Below are positions 10,412-18,823 of a stretch of 64,000 bases of DNA, piece by piece. A model generated the notes under the pieces. The model did not search any database and had not been told where the DNA came from. It was given only the letters and a program-made list of their open reading frames with translations. The position numbers and the translations under genes were made by a program. Numbering within the stretch: the first letter of the stretch is position 1; the number at the start of each line of letters is the position of its first letter. Source of the DNA: Agrobacterium tumefaciens (lineage in GTDB: Bacteria > Pseudomonadota > Alphaproteobacteria > Rhizobiales > Rhizobiaceae); contig CP048470.1 of NCBI GenBank assembly GCA_025559845.1, positions 920,001-984,000 on the forward strand, written 5' to 3'.

Positions 10412-11689
10412 TCAGTTCTTATCGAGACCGTAGGCAGAATGCAAAGTGCGAACCGCCAGTTCGGCATAGGCACCATCGATCAAAATCGAAATCTTGATTT
10501 CGGAGGTGGTGATAGCCTTGATGTTGATGTTCTTCTCGGCAAGTGCCTTGAAGGCGCTTGCTGCAACACCAGCGTGGCTACGCATGCCGATACCGATAAC
10601 GGAGACCTTCGCAAGTCCAGTCTCGTTCTGGGCAACATCAAAACCGATGGTGGTCTTGTTGTCTTCAAGAACCTTGAGCGCCTTGGCAACGTCGCCCGAC
10701 GGGACCGTAAAGGTCATGTCAGTGCGCGAACCATCTTCCGAAATGTTCTGAACGATCATGTCGACGTTGATGTGCGCCTCGGCAAGCGGTCCGAAAATCG
10801 CGGCGGAAACACCCGGGCGGTCTGCCACGCGGCGCAGCGAAATCTGTGCTTCATCCTTGGCATAGGCAATGCCGGTTACGACTTCCTGTTCCACGATTTC
10901 ATCCTCGTCACAAATCAAAGTACCGGGCGGGTTGATGAGGTCGCCCATGCCCGGTGCATCGGGATCCTCGAAACTGGAGCGCACAAAGGTACGAACCTTG
11001 TGTACCATCGCAAGCTCGACCGAACGCACCTGAAGAACCTTCGCACCGAGAGATGCCATTTCGAGCATTTCTTCGAAAGCAACTTTCTTCAGGCGACGCG
11101 CCTTCGGCACGATGCGGGGATCTGTGGTGTAGACACCATCCACATCCGTATAGATATCGCAGCGATCAGCCTTCACAGCGGCAGCGATGGCAACGGCCGA
11201 CGTATCCGAACCGCCACGACCGAGTGTTGCGATCCGGTTGTCCGGGCCAAGACCCTGGAAACCGGCAACGACAGCAACCTGACCCTCACCCATGCGGCGA
11301 ACGATATCGGTTCCGTCAATTTCGAGAATGCGGGCAGCGCCATGGGCATTGTCCGTGCGGATCGGGATCTGCCAGCCCTGCCAGGAACGGGCGTTGATGC
11401 CAAGCGACTGCAACGCAACAGCCAGAAGGCCGGACGTCACCTGTTCGCCGGACGCCACGATGGCATCATATTCGCGCGCGTCATAAAAAGATGCCGCGCT
11501 GGCACCAGCAACCTTGGGTGTATTCTGCACCCAGTCCACCAGCTCGTTCGTTTTGCCGGACATGGCGGAAACGACAACGGCCACTTCATGGCCAGCATCC
11601 ACTTCGCGTTTCACATGCCGCGCGACATTGTGAATGCGTTCAAGGTTCGCGACGGACGTGCCGCCGAATTTCATGACAATGCGAGCCAT
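10412..11689 (-). CDS. lysC: Aspartate kinase
   Basis: Phosphorylates L-aspartate, the first step to lysine, threonine, methionine and diaminopimelate. The 425-residue protein begins MARIVMKFGGTS, with the KFGGTS nucleotide-binding motif at 7-12, and carries the kinase domain to about residue 245 followed by two ACT domains that bind feedback effectors. The start at 11689 gives the standard N-terminus; the frame is open 32 codons further up but that stretch looks non-coding. Being monofunctional (no homoserine dehydrogenase) fits alphaproteobacterial LysC. It is the first gene of the run lysC-ptsP-prfA-prmC. Confidence 0.96.
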   Translation of the reverse strand: MARIVMKFGGTSVANLERIHNVARHVKREVDAGHEVAVVVSAMSGKTNELVDWVQNTPKVAGASAASFYDAREYDAIVASGEQVTSGLLAVALQSLGINARSWQGWQIPIRTDNAHGAARILEIDGTDIVRRMGEGQVAVVAGFQGLGPDNRIATLGRGGSDTSAVAIAAAVKADRCDIYTDVDGVYTTDPRIVPKARRLKKVAFEEMLEMASLGAKVLQVRSVELAMVHKVRTFVRSSFEDPDAPGMGDLINPPGTLICDEDEIVEQEVVTGIAYAKDEAQISLRRVADRPGVSAAIFGPLAEAHINVDMIVQNISEDGSRTDMTFTVPSGDVAKALKVLEDNKTTIGFDVAQNETGLAKVSVIGIGMRSHAGVAASAFKALAEKNINIKAITTSEIKISILIDGAYAELAVRTLHSAYGLDKN

Positions 11690-12067
11690 AGCTTGACCAG
11701 TACCATCCCGTTTTCCCGCCGGCCCCTTTGTCGGGCGGGCGGACAAGAACAAACCCAATCGGTTCTTTCTGACAAAGAGCCTCAAGTTGCGGGTCTCTTA
11801 CCGAAAAGGAGGGGGGCACGCAATGCCGTTTATGAACCAGGCGGTACGCCTTTTCCGGCGCGACGGCAGCGTCGTAGAATGCAAATATGGCCTTCAGTCA
11901 CGAACCAGACTGAAAGAGCGTACCGCACTGCACTGTACAAATGCGCCCATTCGCAGTATGAGCGCGGCAATCAAACCGGCCACGTGGCCGAAATGGCCGG
12001 TATCGGCTGCTTTATGACCTATGGGTTTCGAGCGGGTGCAGGCAGTATTATATCCGAAAGACGGTAG
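11690..12067. other. Divergent promoter region, lysC / RNA helicase
   Basis: About 380 bases between two divergently transcribed genes. It should hold both promoters. Short open frames on the plus strand (for example 11787-12017) have no family features. I see no clear operator or riboswitch. Confidence 0.5.
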
Positions 12068-13921
12068 ATGACAGACACCCAGGGTATCGCCCCGGCGATT
12101 GCACAGGCGTTGGAGAAACGCGGTTATAAAGATTTGACGCCGGTACAGAAGGCGATGCTTGCGCCTGAGCTGGACGGACAGGACGCGCTGGTTTCCGCCC
12201 AGACGGGCTCTGGCAAGACAGTTGCTTTCGGCATTGCCATTGCGCCGACGCTGCTCCAGCAGAACGGCCGTTTCGGTTCGGCAGGCGCGCCGCTCGGCAT
12301 CGCTATCGCTCCGACACGCGAACTTGCCATGCAGGTGAAGCGCGAGCTGGAATGGCTTTACGAATTCACCGGTGTTTCCATCGCTTCCTGCGTTGGCGGC
12401 ATGGACATTCGCTCGGAGCGTCGGGCGCTGGAACGCGGCGCGCACATCATCGTCGGAACTCCTGGACGTCTTTGCGACCATATCAAGCGCGGTGCGCTTG
12501 ACTTGTCGACTATCCGCGCCGTCGTACTCGATGAAGCAGACGAGATGCTGGACCTCGGTTTCCGTGAGGATCTGGAGTTCATCCTGGAAGAATCGCCGGC
12601 GGACCGCCGCACGTTGATGTTCTCGGCAACCGTTTCGCGCAGCATCGCCAAGCTTGCCGAAAGCTACCAGAAGAATGCGGTACGCATCGCCACTGCCTCT
12701 GAGCAGAAGCAGCATAACGACATCGAATATCGCGCCCTGCTGGTGACACCCGCCGACCGCGAGAATGCCATCATCAATGCGCTGCGGTTTTACGAAGCAC
12801 GCAACACCATCGTGTTCTGTTCCACGCGCGCCAACGTGAACCACCTGACGGCACGGCTTAACAATCGCGGCTTCTCTGTCGTGGCGCTTTCGGGTGAGCT
12901 CAGCCAGAACGAACGTACCCACGCGCTTCAAGCCATGCGTGACGGCCGCGCTCGCGTCTGCGTCGCAACGGACGTTGCAGCCCGCGGCATCGACCTTCCT
13001 GGCCTGGAACTCGTGATCCATGCCGATCTTCCAACCAATTCCGAAACGCTGCTGCACCGGTCAGGTCGTACGGGACGCGCCGGCCAGAAGGGCGTCAGCG
13101 CCATCATCGTGCCCGTCAGCCAGCGCCGCAAGGCGGAACGCCTGCTGGAAGGCGCGAAGGTAAGCCCAACCTGGGTTCGCCCCCCATCGGTTGAAGAGAT
13201 CATCGAACGTGACGGCACGCGTCTTCTGGCAGATCCCTCACTCAACGAGGCTGTGGCCGACGATGAACGCGATTTCGTCAACCGGCTTCTGGAACAGCAC
13301 GGCGCAGAAAAAGTCGCTGCTGCCTTCGTGCGCCTCTACCACGCCGGACGCTCGGCACCGGAAGACATCACGGAAGTCTCGCTGGACAACAGCCGCAAAC
13401 CGCGCCGAGACAGCTTTGAGCACGTCGAAAACAACGCGCCGCGTCGTGAGCGTTCCGATTTCTCGGACAGCGCCTGGTTCTCGCTCTCTGTAGGTCGCAA
13501 GCAAAGCGCCGAGCCGCGTTGGCTGATCCCCATGCTCTGCCGCTTCGGCAAGATCACTCGCCAGGATATCGGCGCGATCCGCATGCAGCAGTCAGAGACC
13601 TATGTGGAACTGGCAGCCGACGCCGTGGACCGTTTTACCTCCGCCATCGGCAAGGACATGACGCTCGAAAAGGGTATTCGTCTGAAGGCGCTGGAAGGCA
13701 AACCGGAAATGACCGGTGGACATCGTGAAGACACGCGCCCTGCCAAGGCGCAGCGCAAATTCGAAAGACCCGACTTCAAAAAGAATGAGTCCTCGGGCGA
13801 CGATCGCAAAGGCGACGACAAGCCCTGGAAGAAGAAAAAGCCTTTCGGCGACAAGCCGAAATTTGAGGGCAAGAAAGACAAGCCTTTCGAAAAGCGCCCA
13901 CCAAAGCACAAGAAAAGCTGA
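12068..13921 (+). CDS. DEAD-box ATP-dependent RNA helicase with DbpA-like C-terminal domain
   Basis: Unwinds structured RNA, probably in ribosome assembly or cold adaptation. The 617-residue protein has the Q motif region with LTPVQKAM (23-30), Walker A AQTGSGKT (44-51), PTRELA, DEAD (155-158), SAT (186-188), and motif VI HRSGRTGR (330-337). After the helicase core an extension leads to a DbpA-type RNA-binding fold (about 480-560, including the IGAIRM segment) and then a tail very rich in Lys, Asp and Phe. The layout resembles CsdA/DeaD-type proteins; I leave the symbol open because DeaD, CsdA and DbpA are hard to separate by eye. It starts with ATG and ends at a strong terminator. Confidence 0.93.
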   Translation: MTDTQGIAPAIAQALEKRGYKDLTPVQKAMLAPELDGQDALVSAQTGSGKTVAFGIAIAPTLLQQNGRFGSAGAPLGIAIAPTRELAMQVKRELEWLYEFTGVSIASCVGGMDIRSERRALERGAHIIVGTPGRLCDHIKRGALDLSTIRAVVLDEADEMLDLGFREDLEFILEESPADRRTLMFSATVSRSIAKLAESYQKNAVRIATASEQKQHNDIEYRALLVTPADRENAIINALRFYEARNTIVFCSTRANVNHLTARLNNRGFSVVALSGELSQNERTHALQAMRDGRARVCVATDVAARGIDLPGLELVIHADLPTNSETLLHRSGRTGRAGQKGVSAIIVPVSQRRKAERLLEGAKVSPTWVRPPSVEEIIERDGTRLLADPSLNEAVADDERDFVNRLLEQHGAEKVAAAFVRLYHAGRSAPEDITEVSLDNSRKPRRDSFEHVENNAPRRERSDFSDSAWFSLSVGRKQSAEPRWLIPMLCRFGKITRQDIGAIRMQQSETYVELAADAVDRFTSAIGKDMTLEKGIRLKALEGKPEMTGGHREDTRPAKAQRKFERPDFKKNESSGDDRKGDDKPWKKKKPFGDKPKFEGKKDKPFEKRPPKHKKS

Positions 13922-13922
13922 T

Positions 13923-13953
13923 AAAAAAAGCCCCGCTTTCGCGGGGCTTTTTG
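13923..13953. terminator. Bidirectional terminator, RNA helicase / carboxyspermidine dehydrogenase
   Basis: GCCCCGC (13930-13936), TTTC loop, GCGGGGC (13941-13947), preceded by seven A and followed by TTTTTG. It starts two bases after the helicase stop and can also end minus-strand transcription from the dehydrogenase gene at 14005. Confidence 0.88.
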
Positions 13954-14004
13954 TTTGCCGATCGGCGATCTTGAAGAAGACCGCCAATCATAAAAATGCA
14001 ACCA

Positions 14005-15243
14005 TCAGAACGTCAGGGCGCGGTCGCCGTTTTCGTCCTTGATGCGGTTCGGCAAGCCGATCTTGTTCAGGATGTTGAGGAATGGCTGGGGTGGCAGCTC
14101 TTCAACGTTTGCCATCTGCTTCACATCCCATTCGCCAGTGGCAATAAGCATGGCAGCAGCAACCGGTGGGACACCAGCCGTATAAGAAATGCCCTGAGAA
14201 CCGACTTCCTCGTAGGCTTCCTTGTGGTCGGCTACGTTATAGATGAAGACTTCGCGCTCCTTGCCATCCTTGATACCCTTGACGATATCGCCGATGCAGG
14301 TCTTGCCGACGTAGTCCGGCGCCAGCGAGGACGGGTCGGGCAGGACAGCCTTGACCACCTTGAGCGGCACGACTTCCAGACCTTCCGCTGTCTTGACCGG
14401 CTTTTCGGACAACAAACCGAGGTTCTTCAAAACGGTGAAGACGTTGATGTAGTGATCTCCAAAGCCCATCCAGAAGCGAACGTCTGCGCCGTCCATGTTC
14501 CTGGACAGCGAATGCACCTCATCGTGACCGGTCATGTAGGCCTTCTGTTTGCCAACGACCGGCAGATCGAATTCCTGACCGACTTCGAACATCTGGTTCG
14601 TCTGCCACTGGCCATTCTGCCAGGAATAGACAACGCCGGTGAATTCACGGAAGTTGATTTCCGGGTCAAAGTTGGTCGAGAACCAGCGGCCATGGCTGCC
14701 GGCATTGATATCAACGATATCAACAGACGTGACCTTGTCGAAGTACTCATCCTTGGCGAGACGGGCGTAAGCGTTGACAACACCCGGATCGAAACCAACG
14801 CCGAGGATCGCGGTGATGCCCTTTTCCTTGCATTCCGCTGCGCGCTTCCATTCGTAGTTACCGTACCATGGCGGCGTTTCGCAGATCTTGGTCGGATCTT
14901 CGTGGATCGCGGTATCCATGTAAGCAACACCCGTATCCATGCAGGCACGAAGAACGGACATATTGACGAAAGCTGAACCGACATTGATGACGATCTGAAC
15001 GCCGGTTTTCTTTATCAAGGCTTTCGTCGCCTCGATATCCATCGCGTCAAGCGCATGAGCCTCAAGTTTTACATCAGTCTTGAGGCTCTTCTTTTCGCGT
15101 ACGGACTCGACAATCTTGCGGCACTTTTCAAGTGTGCGTGACGCAATATGAATGTCTCCCAATACATCGCTGTTCTGGGCGCACTTATGCGCCACGACCT
15201 GTGCTACGCCACCGGCGCCGATGATGAGAACGTTCTTCTTCAT
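14005..15243 (-). CDS. Carboxynorspermidine/carboxyspermidine dehydrogenase (saccharopine dehydrogenase family)
   Basis: Condenses a diamine with aspartate semialdehyde and reduces the imine with NADPH to give carboxyspermidine (or carboxynorspermidine), the first step of the SpeE-independent route to spermidine. The 412 residues start with a Rossmann motif GAGGVAQ (9-15) and match the saccharopine dehydrogenase fold throughout, with GVGFDPGVVNAYAR and a C-terminal catalytic half. The next gene upstream (15328) is the matching decarboxylase; this pairing rather than the fold alone sets the function. In Agrobacterium tumefaciens the carboxyspermidine route is known to make spermidine and to be important for growth, so putrescine is the likelier substrate. 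Confidence 0.92.
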   Translation of the reverse strand: MKKNVLIIGAGGVAQVVAHKCAQNSDVLGDIHIASRTLEKCRKIVESVREKKSLKTDVKLEAHALDAMDIEATKALIKKTGVQIVINVGSAFVNMSVLRACMDTGVAYMDTAIHEDPTKICETPPWYGNYEWKRAAECKEKGITAILGVGFDPGVVNAYARLAKDEYFDKVTSVDIVDINAGSHGRWFSTNFDPEINFREFTGVVYSWQNGQWQTNQMFEVGQEFDLPVVGKQKAYMTGHDEVHSLSRNMDGADVRFWMGFGDHYINVFTVLKNLGLLSEKPVKTAEGLEVVPLKVVKAVLPDPSSLAPDYVGKTCIGDIVKGIKDGKEREVFIYNVADHKEAYEEVGSQGISYTAGVPPVAAAMLIATGEWDVKQMANVEELPPQPFLNILNKIGLPNRIKDENGDRALTF

Positions 15244-15327
15244 TTCAGGTGATGCCCCCTTTATCCCCGCAGGGATGAGCTTGGTTGGATTTGGGTTTTA
15301 CAAGAACCTCTTTCAGAGAGGCCGTTG

Positions 15328-16425
15328 TTACGACAGACTTTGCTCGTAATCGGCAAAGTCGAATTCACGAACGGCGCGTACGGTGCCGTCCAGTTCCTTG
15401 ATGGCGATTGCCGGCATCTTGACGCCGTTGAACCAGTTCTTCTTGACCATCGTGTAACCGGCAGCGTCCTGGAACGAAATCCGGTCGCCAACCGCCAGTG
15501 CCTTGTCGAATTTAAACTCGCCAAAAATGTCACCTGCGAGGCAGGACTTGCCACACACCATATAGGGATGGCTGCCATTGTTCGGCGAGACCTTGGCGCT
15601 TTCGCGATAGATCAGGAGATCGAGCATGTGCGCTTCGATAGAGCTATCGACGATGGCAAGGTTCTTGCCGTTGAACAGCGTATCGAGAACGGTAACCTCG
15701 AGCGTGGTGCTTTTGGTGATCGATGCTTCGCCCGGCTCCAGATAGACCTGAACGCCATATTTTTCGGAGAAGGCTTTGAGGCGATCACAGAATTGGTCGA
15801 GCGGATAGTTCTCGCCAGTGAAATGAATGCCTCCGCCCAGGCTGACCCATTCCGCACGCGACAGAAGCGAACCGAACCTCTCCTCGATCTGCGCCAACAT
15901 CCGATCGAAGAGCGAAAAGTCGCTGTTTTCGCAATTGTTGTGGATCATGAAACCGGAGATACGGTCCATGACCTTTTCGACCTTGGCAACGTCCCATTCA
16001 CCGAGACGGCTGAATGGACGAGCCGGATCTGCGAGGTCGAAGCTCGACGAACTGACCTGCGGATTGAGCCGAAGACCACGGGTAATACCAGACGCCTTGT
16101 CGGCAAAACGCTCAAGCTGACCGATCGAATTGAAGATGATCTTGTCAGCGTTGGCAATGACTTCATCGATTTCGTAATCGGCATAGGCAACGGAATATGC
16201 ATGGGTCTCACCCGCAAACTTTTCCTTGCCCAGACGAACTTCGTAAAGCGAAGACGACGTGGTGCCGTCCATATATTGCGACATGAAGTCGAACACAGAC
16301 CATGTGGCGAAGCATTTCAGCGCCAGAAGCGCCTTGGCGCCGGATTTCTCCCGCACATAGGCAATCTTCTCCATGTTGTGGAGGAGTTTTGTCTTGTCGA
16401 TCAGGTAATAAGGCGTCTGGAGCAT
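15328..16425 (-). CDS. nspC: Carboxynorspermidine/carboxyspermidine decarboxylase
   Basis: PLP-dependent fold-III (alanine racemase-like) decarboxylase that turns carboxyspermidine into spermidine. The 365-residue protein has the PLP lysine at K37 in ALLALKCFATW, the GGGIHFTG phosphate-binding region, EPGEA, and the C-terminal CGKSCLAGD that supplies the active-site Cys. Length and motifs match NspC. It lies 84 bases upstream of the dehydrogenase gene on the same strand, so the two probably form one transcript in which the enzyme of the second step is encoded first. Confidence 0.94.
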   Translation of the reverse strand: MLQTPYYLIDKTKLLHNMEKIAYVREKSGAKALLALKCFATWSVFDFMSQYMDGTTSSSLYEVRLGKEKFAGETHAYSVAYADYEIDEVIANADKIIFNSIGQLERFADKASGITRGLRLNPQVSSSSFDLADPARPFSRLGEWDVAKVEKVMDRISGFMIHNNCENSDFSLFDRMLAQIEERFGSLLSRAEWVSLGGGIHFTGENYPLDQFCDRLKAFSEKYGVQVYLEPGEASITKSTTLEVTVLDTLFNGKNLAIVDSSIEAHMLDLLIYRESAKVSPNNGSHPYMVCGKSCLAGDIFGEFKFDKALAVGDRISFQDAAGYTMVKKNWFNGVKMPAIAIKELDGTVRAVREFDFADYEQSLS

Positions 16426-16788
16426 CTCGGTATCACAGATTGATTGGTGTCAAGGCACGTTTCGATTGATGGGCCTTATATGATGCTTGTTACAGGAAAA
16501 CAAATGTCCGGCCCTTAAATCCTCGAAAAACCGAGTCTTGCGACAGATACTTCAAGAAACCACGCGACGGCATGGAACAAACGACACAACCGCGCGTTCA
16601 GTCGATCAACGGGTAGAGTAATGCTCAACCTGAACGCGGGCTCGGTCGAAGAGATTTTACCTGAGGAAACATGACAACCGTTTTGCAGACTGCCTCCGTC
16701 ATTGACGAATGCCCAGCACCGGGCGTCTTATGATTTCCCACCTCCCACCGTTCCCGACACGCAACCTCACACCATAAGGAGCCTTCCC
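16426..16788. other. Divergent region, nspC / DUF883 gene, with a long leader
   Basis: About 360 bases holding the nspC promoter side and, on the plus strand, a predicted EcfG promoter (16574-16598) followed by a leader of about 185 bases before the DUF883 ATG. The leader contains two overlapping tiny open frames (16621-16674 and 16671-16733), reported separately in the findings. Confidence 0.5.
16574..16598 (+). promoter_or_regulatory. Predicted EcfG sigma-factor promoter for the DUF883/holin pair
   Basis: Exact match to the alphaproteobacterial general-stress promoter: GGAAC (16574-16578), 16-base spacer, CGTT (16595-16598). Transcription would start near 16605 and run into the membrane protein genes at 16789 and 17140. 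Both genes are of types often found in stress regulons, and nepR-ecfG lies 7 kb away. Confidence 0.7.
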
Positions 16789-17130
16789 ATGGCAAGCGCA
16801 CGCGACGTAAACGACAAGATCCAGCAATCCCTCGAAAATGGCGACGCCGCCGATGTGGCAGCACAGCTTGCACAGCTTCGCGAGGACCTTGCCAATCTTG
16901 CCAAGAGCGTGAAAGCGCTTGGCGTTGGCGCCTCGCATGAATTGAAAGCGCAAGCGGCCCGTGTCGCGGACGATGCTCTTACGGCCTCTGGCGAGATGGC
17001 CGACAATGTTCGTAACGAGATTTCGTCGCTGAATGATAGCCTGACCGACCAGGTTCAGAAAAACCCACTTCAATCGCTCGGCCTTGCCGTTGCGGCTGGC
17101 TTTGTCCTTGCTTTGCTGACACGTCGATAA
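16789..17130 (+). CDS. DUF883 (ElaB/YqjD-like) membrane-anchored protein
   Basis: Small protein of 113 residues: a soluble helical part (about 1-90) with predicted coiled coil, followed by one C-terminal membrane segment (NPLQSLGLAVAAGFVLALLTRR) ending in two Arg, as in the ElaB/YqjD family. E. coli YqjD and ElaB bind ribosomes in stationary phase and sit in the inner membrane; whether this one does so is inference. The start at 16789 has AAGGAG seven bases upstream; an in-frame ATG at 16702 adds 29 residues unlike the family. It is nine bases from the next gene, the same pairing as yqjD-yqjE. Confidence 0.88.
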   Translation: MASARDVNDKIQQSLENGDAADVAAQLAQLREDLANLAKSVKALGVGASHELKAQAARVADDALTASGEMADNVRNEISSLNDSLTDQVQKNPLQSLGLAVAAGFVLALLTRR

Positions 17131-17139
17131 GGCTTCGCC

Positions 17140-17577
17140 ATGCTTGAAGCATTGCTGGCCTATATGGGCGATAGTCAACGTGAAGGCCGCATGGTGACGC
17201 GACGGCTTCGCGCCACCATAATTCTCTGGATCTTAACTGGAATATTCTTCCTGATCGCCCTTGTTGCCGGGGTGGTTGCGGGTTCGATCTATCTTTCACA
17301 TTATCTTGGCGCCGGCCCAGCCTCACTCGTCGTTGCTGGCACTGCCTTCCTGTTGGGCGTGATCATGCTGGTCGCGTTAGCGATTGTTAAGCGGCCCAGA
17401 GCATATCCCGTGGCAAGACCTGTTGCGCCGCCATTGACCGCCACAGTCGCGGCAGCACCGCTCGCAGTGCAGTCACTGTTGACACTTGCCATCCAGGCAA
17501 GGCCATACGCCACACTGGCGGTTGCTATGGCCGCCGGCTTTCTGGCAACCAGGGCCAACACCAAAAAAACCAAATAA
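17140..17577 (+). CDS. Phage holin family / YqjE-like membrane protein
   Basis: The 145-residue protein has two strong transmembrane segments (about 26-50 and 58-84) and a weaker hydrophobic C-terminal region (about 97-135), ending in a Lys-rich tail. It matches the putative Actinobacterial holin-X/YqjE type usually encoded beside a DUF883 protein. It is probably not a phage holin: no phage genes are nearby. AAGG lies upstream of the ATG. It should be co-transcribed with the DUF883 gene from the EcfG promoter at 16574. Confidence 0.82.
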   Translation: MLEALLAYMGDSQREGRMVTRRLRATIILWILTGIFFLIALVAGVVAGSIYLSHYLGAGPASLVVAGTAFLLGVIMLVALAIVKRPRAYPVARPVAPPLTATVAAAPLAVQSLLTLAIQARPYATLAVAMAAGFLATRANTKKTK

Positions 17578-17604
17578 GCAAACTGACAGTTCCGCCAAAA
17601 AATG

Positions 17605-17642
17605 ACTGCGCATTCCCGCTAATGGATGCGCAGTTTTTTTTG
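17605..17642 (+). terminator. Rho-independent terminator after the holin-like gene
   Basis: ACTGCGCAT (17605-17613) and ATGCGCAGT (17626-17634) form a perfect nine-base stem with a 12-base loop, followed by an unbroken T-run. It ends the two-gene DUF883 transcript. Confidence 0.88.
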
Positions 17643-17751
17643 TGTTACGCGCAACGGATAGTTTTGGTGGCTGGCACCTTGCGCCGGACCGCCCTTATTT
17701 GGACAAAGTAAATAAGAGTGTTGGCGCGTCTGTTTTTCTGAAAGGTCATTG

Positions 17752-18735
17752 ATGAAGAAGAAAGTTCTTGTCGTCGGCGGTGCAGGTTATATCGGCTCTC
17801 ACACATGCCTGCTTTTGTCGGAACGCGGTTATGAACCAGTTGTTTTCGACAACCTCACCAACGGCCATGAAGAGTTTGTCCGCTGGGGACCGCTTGAACA
17901 GGGAGATATCCGCGATCGAGCACGCCTCGATGACGTTTTTGCCAAACACCAACCGGTCGCCGTTCTGCATTTCGCAGCGCTGATCGAAGTCGGTGAATCG
18001 GTTAAGCAGCCTGTCGCCTTTTATGACAACAACGTCATCGGCTCGCTCAACCTTCTGTCCGCCGCCATCGATGCTGGCGTGGAAGCTTTTGTTTTCTCCT
18101 CCACCTGTGCAACCTACGGTCTCCCGGAGCAGGTTCCGATCGACGAGACCCACCGCCAGGCACCCATCAATCCCTACGGCCGCACCAAGTGGGTCGTCGA
18201 GCAGGCACTGAAGGATTACAGCACCTATAAAGGGCTACGCTCGGTGATGCTGCGCTACTTCAATGCCGCAGGTGCGGATTTCGAAGGGCGCATCGGCGAA
18301 TGGCACACGCCGGAAACACACGCCATTCCGCTGGCGATCGAGGCCGCACTCGGACGGCGTCAGGGGTTCAAGGTGTTCGGCACCGACTACGATACACGCG
18401 ACGGCACCTGCGTTCGAGACTATATCCACATCCTCGATCTCGCGGATGCACATGTGCGGGCTGTCGACTATCTGCTGGAAGGCGGCGAAACAGTCGAGCT
18501 TAATCTCGGCACCGGCACGGGAACGACAGTGAAGGAACTACTGGCGACAATCTCTGAAGTGTCGGGGCGTCCTTTCCCCGTCGAATATGCCGAGCGTCGC
18601 GATGGCGATTCCACAACGCTCGTGGCGAACAACGACAAAGCGAAGGAAGTCCTGGGATGGGAGCCGCGCTACACTTTGACAGATATAATCAAGTCCGCCT
18701 GGGCATGGCACTCTTCGCGTAACGCCCCGATCTGA
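17752..18735 (+). CDS. galE: UDP-glucose 4-epimerase
   Basis: Interconverts UDP-glucose and UDP-galactose with bound NAD, providing galactose for exopolysaccharide and LPS. The extended-SDR protein of 327 residues has GGAGYIG (9-15), the catalytic Ser/Thr region SSTCATYG (116-123) and Y142/K146 in YGRTK. In rhizobia the equivalent gene is often called exoB. The ATG at 17752 has AAAGG six bases upstream; an adjacent TTG at 17749 is less likely. It stands alone, converging on the PRC-barrel gene. Confidence 0.95.
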   Translation: MKKKVLVVGGAGYIGSHTCLLLSERGYEPVVFDNLTNGHEEFVRWGPLEQGDIRDRARLDDVFAKHQPVAVLHFAALIEVGESVKQPVAFYDNNVIGSLNLLSAAIDAGVEAFVFSSTCATYGLPEQVPIDETHRQAPINPYGRTKWVVEQALKDYSTYKGLRSVMLRYFNAAGADFEGRIGEWHTPETHAIPLAIEAALGRRQGFKVFGTDYDTRDGTCVRDYIHILDLADAHVRAVDYLLEGGETVELNLGTGTGTTVKELLATISEVSGRPFPVEYAERRDGDSTTLVANNDKAKEVLGWEPRYTLTDIIKSAWAWHSSRNAPI

Positions 18736-18756
18736 AAAACTCCATACATACGAAGA

Positions 18757-18823
18757 CACCGGCCTCCTCAGACCGGTGCCCTCCGGGGTGACCACCGTCA
18801 CCCCGCTCCTGCTCCCCTAGGGG
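18757..18823. terminator. Cluster of inverted repeats between galE and the PRC-barrel gene
   Basis: Three inverted repeats lie in 67 bases: CACCGG (18757-18762) with CCGGTG (18773-18778); CGGGGTGAC (18784-18792), CACC loop, GTCACCCCG (18797-18805); and CCCCTAGGGG (18815-18824), which touches the stop codon of the PRC-barrel gene. None has a good T-run. They lie between convergent genes and probably end transcription, but not as textbook intrinsic terminators. Confidence 0.5.

Noticed and set aside
11787..12017. Possible small gene of 76 codons upstream of the RNA helicase
   Set aside because: No family features; it lies in the divergent promoter region. An AGGAGG nearby is not positioned for its start.
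17140..17577. Prophage holin
   Set aside because: The holin-family name reflects a profile only; the YqjD/YqjE-like pairing and lack of phage genes indicate a resident membrane protein.
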